Below, in pieces: positions 34,924 through 45,361 of a stretch of 64,000 nt of DNA (the first letter of the stretch is position 1; each line of letters begins with the position of its first letter). Location of the stretch: contig CAIQDI010000006.1 in the NCBI GenBank assembly GCA_903870545.1, forward strand, positions 1 to 64,000, given 5' to 3'. This stretch comes from an uncultured Pseudomonadota bacterium (lineage in GTDB: Bacteria; Pseudomonadota; Gammaproteobacteria; Methylococcales; Methylomonadaceae). The position numbers were made by a program, and so were the translations under genes. The notes below the pieces were generated by a model. That model searched no databases. It was not told the DNA's origin and saw only the letters and a program-made list of their open reading frames with translations.

Positions 34924-36660
34924 GTGGAGCTAAATGGCGCACAGATTGTAATTCAAAGTCTTAAAGATGAAGGTGTTGAGTATATTTTTGGTTATCCGGG
35001 TGGTGCAGTTTTACACTTGTACGATGCCATTTTCCAACAAGACGATGTCAAACATATTTTGGTTCGACACGAACAAGGTGCCACGCACGCCGCCGATGGT
35101 TACGCGCGTTCGACCGGCAAACCTGGTGTGGTTCTGGTGACTTCAGGGCCTGGCGCGACCAATGCCGTAACGGGTATTGCGACGGCGTACATGGATTCGA
35201 TTCCAATGGTGGTGATTTCAGGTCAAGTGCCTTCGTCGGTGATTGGCAGTGATGCGTTTCAAGAAGTTGATATGGTTGGGATTACGCGCCCTTGTGTAAA
35301 ACATAATTTCTTGGTGAGCGACGTAACGAAAATCGCCGAAACGATTAAAAAAGCCTTTTACGTTGCAACGACTGGACGACCAGGTCCCGTGGTGATTGAT
35401 ATTCCAAAAGATATTACTGCGCCCGATGTGAAAGTGCCTTATCACTATCCTAAAAAAGTCGAAATGCGCTCGTATCAGCCCGCGACGACTGGTAATAAAG
35501 CACAAATTAAAAAAGCGATTGAATTACTTTTGACCGCGCAACGTCCAGTAATTTACTCGGGCGGCGGCGTGGTGTTAGGTAATGGCAGTCAAGAATTGAT
35601 TGAATTGGCGCACTTGCTGGGTTATCCCGTCACGCAAACGCTCATGGGTTTGGGCGCGTTTCCGTCAACCGACAAACAATTTATTGGCATGTTGGGTATG
35701 CACGGCACTTACGAAGCCAACATGACCATGCACGAAAGTGATTTAATTTTAGCGATTGGCGCACGTTTCGATGATCGCGTCACTGGTAAATTAGATTTGT
35801 TCTGCCCGTACGCGAAAATTATTCACGTCGATATTGATCCCGCGTCGATTTCTAAAACGGTCAAAGTGGACGTGCCAATTGTGGGCGAAGTGAAATTGGT
35901 GATTCGCCAATTGTTCGAGGGCTTGAAAGACGCGAAATATAAAATCGACAAAAAAGCGGCTGAAACGTGGTGGCAACAGATTAACCAATGGCGCAGCATT
36001 CAATGTTTAGAATTTGATCGCCAAAGTATTGCGATTAAGCCGCAATATGTGATTGAGCAGTTGTATCAAGTGACGCGCGGCGATGCGTTTGTCACTTCCG
36101 ATGTTGGGCAACATCAAATGTGGGCGGCGCAGTATTATCCGTTTGATAAACCGCGTCGTTGGATAAATTCGGGCGGTTTAGGCACGATGGGGTTTGGTTT
36201 GCCAGCAGCGATTGGTGTGAAATTGGCGCATCCTAACGCTGACGTGGCTTGTGTCACGGGCGATGCCAGTATTCAAATGTGTATTCAAGAATTATCCACG
36301 GCGTTGCAATATAAAACGCCAATCAAAATTATTAACTTAAATAACAGTTACATGGGCATGGTTCGTCAGTGGCAAGAATTTTCGTATGAAAGCCGTTATT
36401 CGCATTCGTACATGGAAACGATTCCAGATTTTGTGAAACTCGCGGAAGCCTACGGTCACGTTGGGATTCGAATTGATAAACCGGAAGATGTGCGTGCGGC
36501 GTTGGAACAAGCCTTTGCCATGAAAGATAGAACGGTATTTTTAGACATTTTGACGGACAGAACTGAAAATGTGTATCCGATGATTGAAACGGGAAAATCG
36601 CATCACGACATGAAATTGCGCGTCGCCATTGGCACCACCACAGATCGGGAGTTGTCATAA
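34924..36660 (+). CDS. ilvB: Acetolactate synthase large subunit
   Basis: Thiamine-diphosphate enzyme that begins isoleucine/valine synthesis. 578 residues, GTG start at 34924 with GAGGGTGG upstream. N-terminal catalytic region GAQIVIQSLKDEGVEYIFGYPGGAVLHLYDA with the active-site Glu in HEQGATHAADGYARSTG; central FAD domain; C-terminal thiamine diphosphate binding region VTGDASIQMCIQELSTALQYK and NLNNSYMGMVRQWQ. Residues match IlvI/IlvB of the Val-sensitive type. Followed by ilvH with a one-base overlap. Order ilvB-ilvH-unknown-ilvC is one operon. Confidence 0.97.
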   Translation: MELNGAQIVIQSLKDEGVEYIFGYPGGAVLHLYDAIFQQDDVKHILVRHEQGATHAADGYARSTGKPGVVLVTSGPGATNAVTGIATAYMDSIPMVVISGQVPSSVIGSDAFQEVDMVGITRPCVKHNFLVSDVTKIAETIKKAFYVATTGRPGPVVIDIPKDITAPDVKVPYHYPKKVEMRSYQPATTGNKAQIKKAIELLLTAQRPVIYSGGGVVLGNGSQELIELAHLLGYPVTQTLMGLGAFPSTDKQFIGMLGMHGTYEANMTMHESDLILAIGARFDDRVTGKLDLFCPYAKIIHVDIDPASISKTVKVDVPIVGEVKLVIRQLFEGLKDAKYKIDKKAAETWWQQINQWRSIQCLEFDRQSIAIKPQYVIEQLYQVTRGDAFVTSDVGQHQMWAAQYYPFDKPRRWINSGGLGTMGFGLPAAIGVKLAHPNADVACVTGDASIQMCIQELSTALQYKTPIKIINLNNSYMGMVRQWQEFSYESRYSHSYMETIPDFVKLAEAYGHVGIRIDKPEDVRAALEQAFAMKDRTVFLDILTDRTENVYPMIETGKSHHDMKLRVAIGTTTDRELS

Positions 36661-37151
36661 TGCGACACATTATTGCTATTTTGATGGAAAACGAAGCGGG
36701 TGCCTTATCACGAGTTGCCGGATTATTTTCGGCGCGTGGTTACAATATCGAATCCTTGACCGTCGCGCCAACCGAAGACGCTAGTTTGTCACGCATGACA
36801 TTGGTGACGCGCGGTAGCGAAGACGTGATTGAACAAATTATCAAGCAATTGAACAAACTCATCGACGTGGTGAAGCTGATTGATTTGGAAGAAGTCGTGC
36901 ATATTGAACGCGAATTGATGTTGGTTAAAATCAAAACTGCTGACAAAATGCGTGACGAATTACGCAGCGTGGTGGATATTTTTCGCGGCAAAATCATTGA
37001 TGTGACGCCAGCTTCTTACGTTATCGAAATGACGGGAACTTCGGATAAACTCGATGCGTTTATTGCGACCGTTGATAAAAACAGCATTATCGAAGTAGTG
37101 CGTTCTGGCGCGACGGGCATTTCTCGTGGCGAAAAAGGGCTGCATCTTTAA
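36660..37151 (+). CDS. ilvH: Acetolactate synthase small (regulatory) subunit
   Basis: Regulatory subunit, 163 residues, two ACT-like domains: IIAILMENEAGALSRVAGLFSARGYNIESL (N-terminal valine-binding ACT) and MTLVTRGSEDVIEQIIKQLNKLIDVVK, then a C-terminal domain (VDIFRGKIIDVTPASYVIEMTGTSDKLDAF). Activates the large subunit and confers valine feedback. TAATG overlap with ilvB. Confidence 0.97.
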   Translation: MRHIIAILMENEAGALSRVAGLFSARGYNIESLTVAPTEDASLSRMTLVTRGSEDVIEQIIKQLNKLIDVVKLIDLEEVVHIERELMLVKIKTADKMRDELRSVVDIFRGKIIDVTPASYVIEMTGTSDKLDAFIATVDKNSIIEVVRSGATGISRGEKGLHL

Positions 37152-37489
37152 TGAACAGGCAAACCAAAGCTCAAGAAGAAATGGCGATTTTTGAGCATTC
37201 GTTTGAGCGAATTCAAAGAGCGTTTCGTTTGAAAAACGACACGAAAGAAATTAAAGCCTATCTTTTTGAATACGATTTAGCGGATTTTTTGGTTTGGGTT
37301 CAACAGCCGATTATTGATGTTTTTGGGGAAATCAGAACGTCGTTGAATTTGTCAGACACGCGTTTAGTTTTAACGCTCTTTTCGGGTTCTGAAGACAAAG
37401 ACGAATTAGAAAATGATTTGTTTGAACGGTTTGATGATTTCGACCGAATCGATAACGCTTTAAAACATATTGATATTGAATTACTGTAA
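37151..37489 (+). CDS. Unknown protein inside the ilv operon
   Basis: 112 residues starting at an ATG that overlaps the ilvH stop by one base, so translated from the same message. Acidic and helical with MAIFEHSFERIQRAFRLKND at the start, DLADFLVWVQQPI, and a C-terminal acidic stretch FERFDDFDRIDNALKHIDIELL. No family recognised, no transmembrane helix or signal peptide. Its position between ilvH and ilvC (51 bases before ilvC) is unusual, since those two genes normally adjoin. Codon use looks like the neighbours. Confidence 0.6.
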   Translation: MNRQTKAQEEMAIFEHSFERIQRAFRLKNDTKEIKAYLFEYDLADFLVWVQQPIIDVFGEIRTSLNLSDTRLVLTLFSGSEDKDELENDLFERFDDFDRIDNALKHIDIELL

Positions 37490-37507
37490 TTTACAGTCCA
37501 TTTTTAA

Positions 37508-38557
<1,050 letters not shown>

Positions 38558-38583
38558 TTGTTTATTCGTTTTCTGAAAATAAG

Positions 38584-38611
38584 AAGCCCGTTTTTATGAC
38601 GGGCTTTTTTA
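38584..38611 (+). terminator. Terminator of the ilv operon
   Basis: Stem AAGCCCGT / ACGGGCTT, 8 bp, loop of 7, then TTTT. 27 bases after the ilvC stop. Confidence 0.88.
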
Positions 38612-38629
38612 ATTGTGAGGATTTAAATT

Positions 38630-39520
38630 ATGACAACTTTAACTGCTTTATACGAATCACATTTACCGTCATTAAAATTGCTGGCACGCGGTAAAGTGCG
38701 CGATATTTACGAAATCGACCATCAATATATGTTGATTGTTACGACTGACCGACTTTCGGCGTTCGACGTGATTTTGCCCAATCCGATTCCTGACAAAGGG
38801 CGCGTTTTAACCACCGTTTCAAACTTTTGGTTCAACAAATTGCGAGACGTTATTCCGAATCATTTAACGCACATTCCGTTGGAAGATATTTTGACGGATG
38901 CGGACGAATATCATCAAGTTATCGGGCGGGCGATTATTGTGAAAAAATTCACGCCGTTACCGGTGGAAGCCATTGTGCGCGGTTATTTAATTGGTTCAGG
39001 CTGGAAAGATTATCAATTAACAGGACAAGTTTGCGGAATCCAATTGCCCGAAGGTCTGCAACAAGCCGAAAAATTACCCGAACCGATTTTCACGCCATCA
39101 ACAAAAGCGTCCGTTGGTGATCACGATGAAAACGTATCATTTGAAAAAATTGTGGCATTGATTGGTCAAGAAATGGCGGAAAAAGTGCGTGACGTAAGTT
39201 TGCAACTTTACAAAGAAGCGTCCGAATATGCAAAACAACGCGGCATTATTATTGCCGATACCAAATTTGAGTTTGGTGTTGATGATGAAGGCGTTTTGCA
39301 TTTGATTGACGAAATTTTAACGCCTGATTCATCACGTTTTTGGTCAGCGGACGACTATAAAATTGGCACGAACCCACCGAGTTTTGATAAACAATATGTG
39401 CGTGATTATTTAGAAACGTTAGATTGGAATAAAACCGCGCCAGCACCTGAATTGCCTGCCGAAGTGGCGGATGAATGCGCGAAAAAATACCACGAAGCTG
39501 AAATTCGGTTGACGCACTAA
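38630..39520 (+). CDS. purC: SAICAR synthetase PurC, long (about 300-residue) type
   Basis: Joins CAIR with aspartate in purine synthesis. 296 residues, the longer SAICAR synthetase form. Motifs [57 protein letters not shown] and [14 protein letters not shown]. It ends 0 bases before the coaBC ATG, so the two are translationally coupled; this pairing is not a known functional link. Confidence 0.97.
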   Translation: MTTLTALYESHLPSLKLLARGKVRDIYEIDHQYMLIVTTDRLSAFDVILPNPIPDKGRVLTTVSNFWFNKLRDVIPNHLTHIPLEDILTDADEYHQVIGRAIIVKKFTPLPVEAIVRGYLIGSGWKDYQLTGQVCGIQLPEGLQQAEKLPEPIFTPSTKASVGDHDENVSFEKIVALIGQEMAEKVRDVSLQLYKEASEYAKQRGIIIADTKFEFGVDDEGVLHLIDEILTPDSSRFWSADDYKIGTNPPSFDKQYVRDYLETLDWNKTAPAPELPAEVADECAKKYHEAEIRLTH

Positions 39521-40780
39521 ATGTCATTTTCAAACCGAAAAATTTTACTCGCCGTCACCGGCGGAATTGCCGTTTATAAAGCTCTCGAATTGACGCGCCT
39601 GTTGAAAAAACAAGGCGCGGACGTTCGCGTAATTATGACAAAATCAGCAACCGCTTTTGTGCAACCCCTTTCATTTCAAGCCTTGTCGGGTCACGCAGTA
39701 CATTTTGAATTACTCGACACCGAAGCCGAAAATGCGATGGGACATATTGAATTAGCGCGTTGGGCGGACGTGTTTGTGATGGCTCCGACGACTGCAAACA
39801 CGTTGGCAAAAATGGCGCACGGTTTGGCGGATGATTTAGTTTCAACGCTTTATTTAGCGGCGACGTGTCCCGTTTACGTTGCGCCAGCGATGAATCACGC
39901 AATGTGGAATCATCCCGCGACGCAAGCAAATTTAAAAACGTTGCAAACCCACGGCGTGAATTTGATTGCGCCAGAATCGGGCGAACAAGCCTGCGGTGAA
40001 ATCGGCGTGGGGCGAATGGCTGAACCGGAAACGATTTGTAGGGGCGTTTTGCAAACGCCCGCCCACTACGATAGTTTTCATTATGCGGGCGAATGCAATC
40101 TACCTCTATCTCTACAGAAATCGGGCGTTTGCAAAACGCCCCTACAAATAATAATTACCGCTGGTGCCACTCGTGAACCGTTAGATCCGGTGCGTTATTT
40201 AACGAATCGAAGTTCGGGGAAAATGGGTTATGCGTTAGCCATTGCCGCGCAACAAGCCGGTGCAATCGTGACGTTAATTTCTGGCGTGACGCAACTTTCA
40301 CCGCCACCGAATTGCACATTTATTCAAATTGAAACCGCTGAACAAATGCACGCGGCAGTTTTTGAAAACCTGAAAAATTGCGATATTTTTATTGGCGCGG
40401 CGGCAGTCGCCGATTATCGTCCGATTGTTTGCGGTGCTGAAAAAATCAAAAAAAATGCCGACCAAATCACGCTCACATTGCAAAAAAATCCCGATATTTT
40501 GGCGAATGTGGCGGCGTTAAATTCTCCGCCTTTCACGGTTGGTTTTGCCGCTGAAACCCACGATTTAGAAACGTATGCGCGTGAAAAATTAACCCGAAAA
40601 AAATTAAATATGATTGCCGCGAATTGGGTTGGGCGTGACGAAGGCGGTTTTGAACGTGATGAAAATGCGCTCGAAATTTTTTGGCAAGACGGTCAACAAT
40701 CGTTTCCCATGATTGAAAAATCTGAATTAGCCGAACAGTTAATGGCGTTAATTGCGGAACGATTTCACGCGCCAAAATAA
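39521..40780 (+). CDS. coaBC: Bifunctional phosphopantothenoylcysteine decarboxylase/synthetase, with repeat-encoded insert
   Basis: Two enzymes of coenzyme A synthesis in one chain. The N-terminal flavoprotein decarboxylase (CoaC) has GGIAVYKALELTRLLKK, ADDLVSTLYLA, the PAMN motif in VAPAMNHAMW, and CGEIGVGRMAEP. The C-terminal synthetase (CoaB) has ITAGATREPLDPVRYLTNRSSGKMG and PDILANVA. Between them lie 36 codons made entirely of REP-like repeat D (40038-40145), read in frame as RGVLQTPAHYDSFHYAGECN and on to VCKTPLQ. The insert is in the interdomain linker, where an extra stretch is likely tolerated. Total 419 residues. Confidence 0.95.
   Translation: MSFSNRKILLAVTGGIAVYKALELTRLLKKQGADVRVIMTKSATAFVQPLSFQALSGHAVHFELLDTEAENAMGHIELARWADVFVMAPTTANTLAKMAHGLADDLVSTLYLAATCPVYVAPAMNHAMWNHPATQANLKTLQTHGVNLIAPESGEQACGEIGVGRMAEPETICRGVLQTPAHYDSFHYAGECNLPLSLQKSGVCKTPLQIIITAGATREPLDPVRYLTNRSSGKMGYALAIAAQQAGAIVTLISGVTQLSPPPNCTFIQIETAEQMHAAVFENLKNCDIFIGAAAVADYRPIVCGAEKIKKNADQITLTLQKNPDILANVAALNSPPFTVGFAAETHDLETYAREKLTRKKLNMIAANWVGRDEGGFERDENALEIFWQDGQQSFPMIEKSELAEQLMALIAERFHAPK
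40038..40145. repeat. REP-like inverted hairpin pair D, in frame in coaBC
   Basis: 108 bases (36 codons) starting GTAGGGGCGTTTTGCAAACG and ending with the inverse, GCAAAACGCCCCTAC. The left hairpin folds GGGCGTTT-tgc-AAACGCCC, the right GGGCGTTT-gca-AAACGCCC. No stop in the coding frame. Confidence 0.9.
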
Positions 40781-40796
40781 GATTTTTCACTAAAAA

Positions 40797-41810
40797 ATGG
40801 CATTTATGAATTTAAAAATACAGCTGCAAAATAAAATCAATCAAAAAACCAAGCCGCTTGGCGCGTTGGGGAAATTGGAAACGTTGGCGTTACAAATTGG
40901 ATTGATTTTTGAAACGCTCACGCCCGAAATTCACGCGCCGACGATTCTTATTTTCGCCGCAGATCACGGCATTTCTGAATCGGGCGTGAGTGCTTATCCG
41001 TCCAGCGTGACCGCGCAAATGGTATTGAATTTTCTCAACGGCGGCGCGGCGATTAACGTTTTCGCGCGGCAACATCATTTGAATTTGAAAATCATCGATG
41101 CCGGCGTGAATGCTGATTTTTTGCCGCATGAAAATTTGCTCAATGCCAAAATTGCTCGTGGCACGCAGAATTTTTTAAATGCACCCGCGATGACTTTTGA
41201 TGAATGCGAAAACGCTTTAAAAATGGGCGCGTCGATGGTTCAACAACAATATCAAGGCGGTTGTAATTGCATTGGTTTTGGCGAAATGGGCATTGGCAAC
41301 ACGGCTTCGGCAGCAGTTTTGATGCACCTTTTTACCCAAATTCCGTTGGCTGAATGCGTAGGACGTGGCACGGGTTTGAACGATGAACAATTGGCGAATA
41401 AACGAAATTTGTTAAAAAAAGCCGTCGAAAAACATCCAGATTTAAAAACGCCGCGTGAGATTTTGGCGACGTTTGGCGGGTTTGAAATTGCCATGATGGC
41501 GGGTGCATATTTGAAAGCGGCGGAATTGAAAATGCTAATTTTGGTGGATGGTTTTTTGTGTGGCGCGGCGTTATTAGTGGCTCAACAATTCGCGCCACAC
41601 GTTTTGGATTATTGCGTTTTTAGCCATGTCGGCAGTGAAAACGGGCATCGTGCTTTGTTGAATTATTTGAACGCAAAACCGTTGCTCGATTTAGAAATGC
41701 GTTTGGGTGAAGGTTCCGGAATTGCGCTGGCGTTTCCGTTAATTCAATCGGCAATTTTGTTTTTAAACGAAATGGCGACATTCGAGGAAGCTGGCGTTGA
41801 CGAAGCCTAA
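40797..41810 (+). CDS. cobT: Nicotinate-nucleotide:dimethylbenzimidazole phosphoribosyltransferase
   Basis: Makes alpha-ribazole phosphate for the lower ligand of cobalamin. 337 residues. Family blocks ILIFAADHGISESGVSAYPSSVTAQMV, GGAAINVFARQ, DAGVNADF, FGEMGIGNTASAAVL, GRGTGL, GGFEIAMMAGAYL, and the catalytic Glu region near the end. A second ATG 9 bases downstream is possible. First of four overlapping cob genes. Confidence 0.96.
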   Translation: MAFMNLKIQLQNKINQKTKPLGALGKLETLALQIGLIFETLTPEIHAPTILIFAADHGISESGVSAYPSSVTAQMVLNFLNGGAAINVFARQHHLNLKIIDAGVNADFLPHENLLNAKIARGTQNFLNAPAMTFDECENALKMGASMVQQQYQGGCNCIGFGEMGIGNTASAAVLMHLFTQIPLAECVGRGTGLNDEQLANKRNLLKKAVEKHPDLKTPREILATFGGFEIAMMAGAYLKAAELKMLILVDGFLCGAALLVAQQFAPHVLDYCVFSHVGSENGHRALLNYLNAKPLLDLEMRLGEGSGIALAFPLIQSAILFLNEMATFEEAGVDEA

Positions 41811-42549
41811 CGCGCAACATTTTTGGTTGGCGATGAGTTTTTATACGCGCGTGCCGTGTCCGAAAAATCTGGATTATTCCCAACTGCCGCAAGCCACGAT
41901 TTATTTGCCATTCATCGGTTGGTTAGTCGGTGGCGCGTGCGGATTGACGTTTTACGCCGCACAATTTTTGTGGTCGCCCATCGTTTCAATTTTACTCGCG
42001 ATAATCGGCGGCATTTTTATCACCGGCGCATTTCACGAAGACGGTTTTGCGGACGTGTGCGACGGATTCGGCGGCGGTTACGACAAAACGCGCATTCTCA
42101 CCATCATGAAAGATTCGGCAATTGGCGTTTATGGCGCGTTGGGTTTAGGACTTTTATTCGCCTTGAAAATCAGCGTTTTGATTTCATTACCGCTCGAAAA
42201 AATCCCCGTCATTTTCATTGTCGCGCACAGCGTCAGCCGTTTAACGCCGTTATTTTTGATGCACTTTTACAATTACGCTCGATTGGAAAACAGTAAATCT
42301 CAAATCGCTATTTATCGCCCGACGTGCCACGATTTAATCAGCGCAGCGTTTATCGCATTGTTGCCGATACTTTTATTTCCGTCGATTTGTTGGCTTTCAA
42401 TTTTGCCGCTTGGCTTGGTGACAATTTGGCTCGGACGTTATTTTCACAAACACATTGGCGGTTACACGGGCGATTGTTTGGGCGCAACACAACAAATTAG
42501 CGAAACGATTTTTTATTTAAGCGTGAGTGCGTTGTGGAAATTTATTTAA
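41797..42549 (+). CDS. cobS: Adenosylcobinamide-GDP ribazoletransferase (cobalamin synthase)
   Basis: Integral membrane enzyme (250 residues, around six helices) that joins adenosylcobinamide-GDP with alpha-ribazole(-phosphate). Start MTKPNAQHFWLAMSFYTRVP; signature HEDGFADVCDGFGGGYDKTR with the Asp-rich metal site, MKDSAIGVYGALG, and HKHIGGYTGDCLGATQQISE. Overlaps cobT by 14 bases and cobC by 16. Confidence 0.97.
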   Translation: MTKPNAQHFWLAMSFYTRVPCPKNLDYSQLPQATIYLPFIGWLVGGACGLTFYAAQFLWSPIVSILLAIIGGIFITGAFHEDGFADVCDGFGGGYDKTRILTIMKDSAIGVYGALGLGLLFALKISVLISLPLEKIPVIFIVAHSVSRLTPLFLMHFYNYARLENSKSQIAIYRPTCHDLISAAFIALLPILLFPSICWLSILPLGLVTIWLGRYFHKHIGGYTGDCLGATQQISETIFYLSVSALWKFI

Positions 42550-43097
42550 TTCGCCACACCCAAACCGATACGCCGAAAGGCTTGTGTTACGGGCAAAGTG
42601 ACGTGAAATTAGCGGCGAATTTTTTCGATGACGCGCGTGATACTTTGAAAAAAATCAATCTTCCACAAGAAAACGATTTGCTTTTCAGTAGTCCATTATC
42701 GCGTTGCACTCGTTTAGCCGCGTTAATCAGCGACGACGTGATTTTGGATAATCGGCTATTGGAAGTGAATTTTGGCGACTGGGAAAATATGCCGTTTGCC
42801 GACATTGAATCTGAAAAATTACATCATTGGACGCAGAATTTCGTCACACTCGCGCCACCGAACGGAGAAAGTTTTACTGAACTTTGTCAGCGCGTCGAAC
42901 GTTTTTGGCACGACGTGATTCAGCTTGAAAATGAGCGCGTTTTCATTGTCACGCACGCTGGCGTGATTCGCGCATTGCTTGCCGTTATTTTGAAATTACC
43001 GCCCGCCAATGCGTTTCAATTTCGCGTCGATTGCGGCAGTGTTCACAAATTACGGCACGAAAATAATTACACTTACATCGAGTTTTTAAATTTATGA
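42534..43097 (+). CDS. cobC: Alpha-ribazole phosphatase (histidine phosphatase family)
   Basis: Dephosphorylates alpha-ribazole-5'-phosphate or adenosylcobalamin-5'-phosphate. 187 residues. Begins EIYLIRHTQTDTPKG with the phospho-His in LIRHT, has ARLAALI-like SPLSRCTRLAALI, and the second His in FIVTHAGVIRALL. Position in the cob cluster supports CobC over a general phosphoglycerate mutase. Overlaps both neighbours. Confidence 0.9.
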   Translation: MEIYLIRHTQTDTPKGLCYGQSDVKLAANFFDDARDTLKKINLPQENDLLFSSPLSRCTRLAALISDDVILDNRLLEVNFGDWENMPFADIESEKLHHWTQNFVTLAPPNGESFTELCQRVERFWHDVIQLENERVFIVTHAGVIRALLAVILKLPPANAFQFRVDCGSVHKLRHENNYTYIEFLNL

Positions 43098-44473
43098 AAC
43101 CCATTTTAGTCGTCGGCACGAGTTCCGATGCCGGTAAAACCAGCGTCGTGATGGCGTTGTGCCGAATTTTTGCGGATTTAGGCGTGCGTGTCGCGCCATT
43201 CAAAGCGCAAAATGTGTCGAATAATTCCAGCGTGACGATTGAAAATCGGGAAATTTCACGCGCCCAATGTTTTCAAGCGGAAGCCGCGCGGGTTGAACCG
43301 AGTTATTTGTTCAATCCGGTGTTGTTGAAATCGCACGGAAATGGCGGTGTGCAAGTGGTCGTCAATGGTTTGGTTCACAAAAACCAAGGCATCGCCGAGT
43401 ATTACGACGAACTCGACACGCTCAAAACGCACGTCAAAACCGCTTTCGCGCAACTTTTGGACGATTACGAATTAGTGATTGCGGAAGGCGCAGGTTCGCC
43501 GGTGGAATTGAATTTGTTGCACAAAGATTTGTCGAATACCTTTATTGCCGAAACGTTCAATCCGCGCATTATTTTGGTGGCGGATATTGAACGCGGCGGC
43601 GTGTTTGCATCGATTTATGGCACGTTGGCATTACTCGCGCCAGAAATTCGCGCCAATATCGTCGGGGTAATTATTAACAAATTTCGTGGCGACCGGCGAT
43701 TTTTTGATGAAGGTGAAAGAATTATTCGCGAACAATTCGGCGTGCCAGTTTTGGGCGTGTTGCCATTTTTGCCGCTGAATATCGACATGGAAGATTCGCA
43801 ATCGCTGCAAAATTACACACAACGTCGTGGCGCGGTGAAACTGCGAATTGCCGTGATTGCCACGCCGCGTTTGAGTAATTACAACGATTTGGACGTGTTG
43901 ATGGCGGACGACGAATTGGATGTGACGCTGATTCACGGTTTTCAAACGCTTGCCGATTTTGATTTAATTCTGTTGGCGGGCAGTAAAAGCGTGATTGCTG
44001 ATTTACGTTGGTTAAAAACGACTGGTTTATTTGCTGAAATTCAAACGTTTCCGAACGCAATTTTTGGCATTTGCGGCGGTTATCAAATGTTGTGCGAAAC
44101 GTTGAACGACACCGAAAGTTTGGAAGCCGATGCGCCGAGTTCTGAAATTGGTTTTGGTTTGATTCCCGATGTGGTGACGTATCAGCAACCGAAAATTTTG
44201 CAGCGTGGCGCGTATCGTATTTTTGATTTCGACGTGAAAGGTTATGAAATTCATTGCGGACGTTTGGCGCGTTATCCGTTGTTTTATCAAGCAGGACGAG
44301 TAGCTGGCACGCACGTTCACGGGATTTTTGATGACAATATTTTTCGCACGGCGTATTTTAAAAATCTGAATTCGGCGTATTTTGGTTTTGATTATGCTGA
44401 ATATCGCGAAGCCACGATTAACGCTTTCACAAATATGGTGCGTGATAATTTGGATTTAAACGCGCTGCTTTAA
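43094..44473 (+). CDS. cobQ: Cobyric acid synthase
   Basis: Amidates the b, d, e and g side chains of adenosylcobyrinic acid a,c-diamide. 459 residues. P-loop-like VVGTSSDAGKTSVVMALC, FKAQNVSNNSS, AEGAGSPVELNL and a C-terminal class I glutamine amidotransferase domain with the nucleophile Cys in FGICGGYQML and ETL, and His in GTHVHGIF. Four-base overlap with cobC. cobU/cobP and the corrin ring genes are not here. Confidence 0.95.
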   Translation: MKPILVVGTSSDAGKTSVVMALCRIFADLGVRVAPFKAQNVSNNSSVTIENREISRAQCFQAEAARVEPSYLFNPVLLKSHGNGGVQVVVNGLVHKNQGIAEYYDELDTLKTHVKTAFAQLLDDYELVIAEGAGSPVELNLLHKDLSNTFIAETFNPRIILVADIERGGVFASIYGTLALLAPEIRANIVGVIINKFRGDRRFFDEGERIIREQFGVPVLGVLPFLPLNIDMEDSQSLQNYTQRRGAVKLRIAVIATPRLSNYNDLDVLMADDELDVTLIHGFQTLADFDLILLAGSKSVIADLRWLKTTGLFAEIQTFPNAIFGICGGYQMLCETLNDTESLEADAPSSEIGFGLIPDVVTYQQPKILQRGAYRIFDFDVKGYEIHCGRLARYPLFYQAGRVAGTHVHGIFDDNIFRTAYFKNLNSAYFGFDYAEYREATINAFTNMVRDNLDLNALL

Positions 44474-44496
44474 CACTCATTTTTTATGGAATTTTT

Positions 44497-45324
44497 ATGA
44501 ACTCAATTGATCATTACGCTGTTTTTGGTTCGCCCATTAACCACAGTAAATCGCCGCGAATTCACCGTTTATTTGCCGAACAAACGCAGCAAAATTTGGA
44601 TTACGTCGCGCAAGAAGTGAACGCAGAAAATTTTGTCGAGGCTGTCACTGAATTTTTCGTGCAAGGCGGCAAAGGTCTGAATTGCACCGTGCCGTTGAAG
44701 GAATTAGCGTGGCAATTCGCCGACATAAAAACCGAACGTGCCGAATCTGCGAAAGCCGTGAATACCTTAGCATTACAATCCGACGGTTCGATTTTGGGCG
44801 ATAACACCGACGGAATCGGTTTAGTTACCGATTTAACCGTTAATTACGGCATTGAATTAAAAGACAAGCGTGTGTTAATTTTAGGCGCGGGTGGCGCGAC
44901 ACGCGGGATTATTTCGCCGTTGTTTGATCAAAAACCAGATTGTTTAGTCGTTGCAAATCGCACCATTGAAAAAGCATTTCAGTTGGCGATTGAATTTAAT
45001 CACCGCCTCGAAGGTTGCGGTTTTCACACGTTGGAACATCGACAATTTGACGTGATTTTGAATGCCACGTCTGCCAGTTTGAGCGACGAATTACCGCCGT
45101 TGCCAGAAAATTTATTGGCAGAAAATGGCGTTTGTTATGATTTGGCTTATAGCAATAAACCAACGACGTTTGTGCGCTGGGGAAAATTACAGAATGCGAA
45201 CAAAAATTTAGACGGTTTGGGAATGCTGGTTGAACAAGCTGCCGAAGCGTTTTTGTTGTGGCGCGGTGTTCGACCCGACACAAAAACCGTGATTGATTTG
45301 CTTAATGCCGAACGTTCCGTTTAA
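44497..45324 (+). CDS. aroE: Shikimate dehydrogenase
   Basis: NADPH-dependent enzyme of the shikimate pathway. 275 residues: YAVFGSPINHSKSPRIH with substrate-binding Ser and Ser, NCTVPLKELA with the catalytic Lys, AKAVNTL, GDNTDGIGLVTDL, Rossmann ILGAGGATRGI and NRTIEKA. C-terminal LGMLVEQAAEAFLLWRG. 23 bases after cobQ; parE follows 37 bases later. Confidence 0.97.
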   Translation: MNSIDHYAVFGSPINHSKSPRIHRLFAEQTQQNLDYVAQEVNAENFVEAVTEFFVQGGKGLNCTVPLKELAWQFADIKTERAESAKAVNTLALQSDGSILGDNTDGIGLVTDLTVNYGIELKDKRVLILGAGGATRGIISPLFDQKPDCLVVANRTIEKAFQLAIEFNHRLEGCGFHTLEHRQFDVILNATSASLSDELPPLPENLLAENGVCYDLAYSNKPTTFVRWGKLQNANKNLDGLGMLVEQAAEAFLLWRGVRPDTKTVIDLLNAERSV

Positions 45325-45361
45325 TCTTTGCGCCTCTTTTTGAAACCTCTAATCGCTAAAC

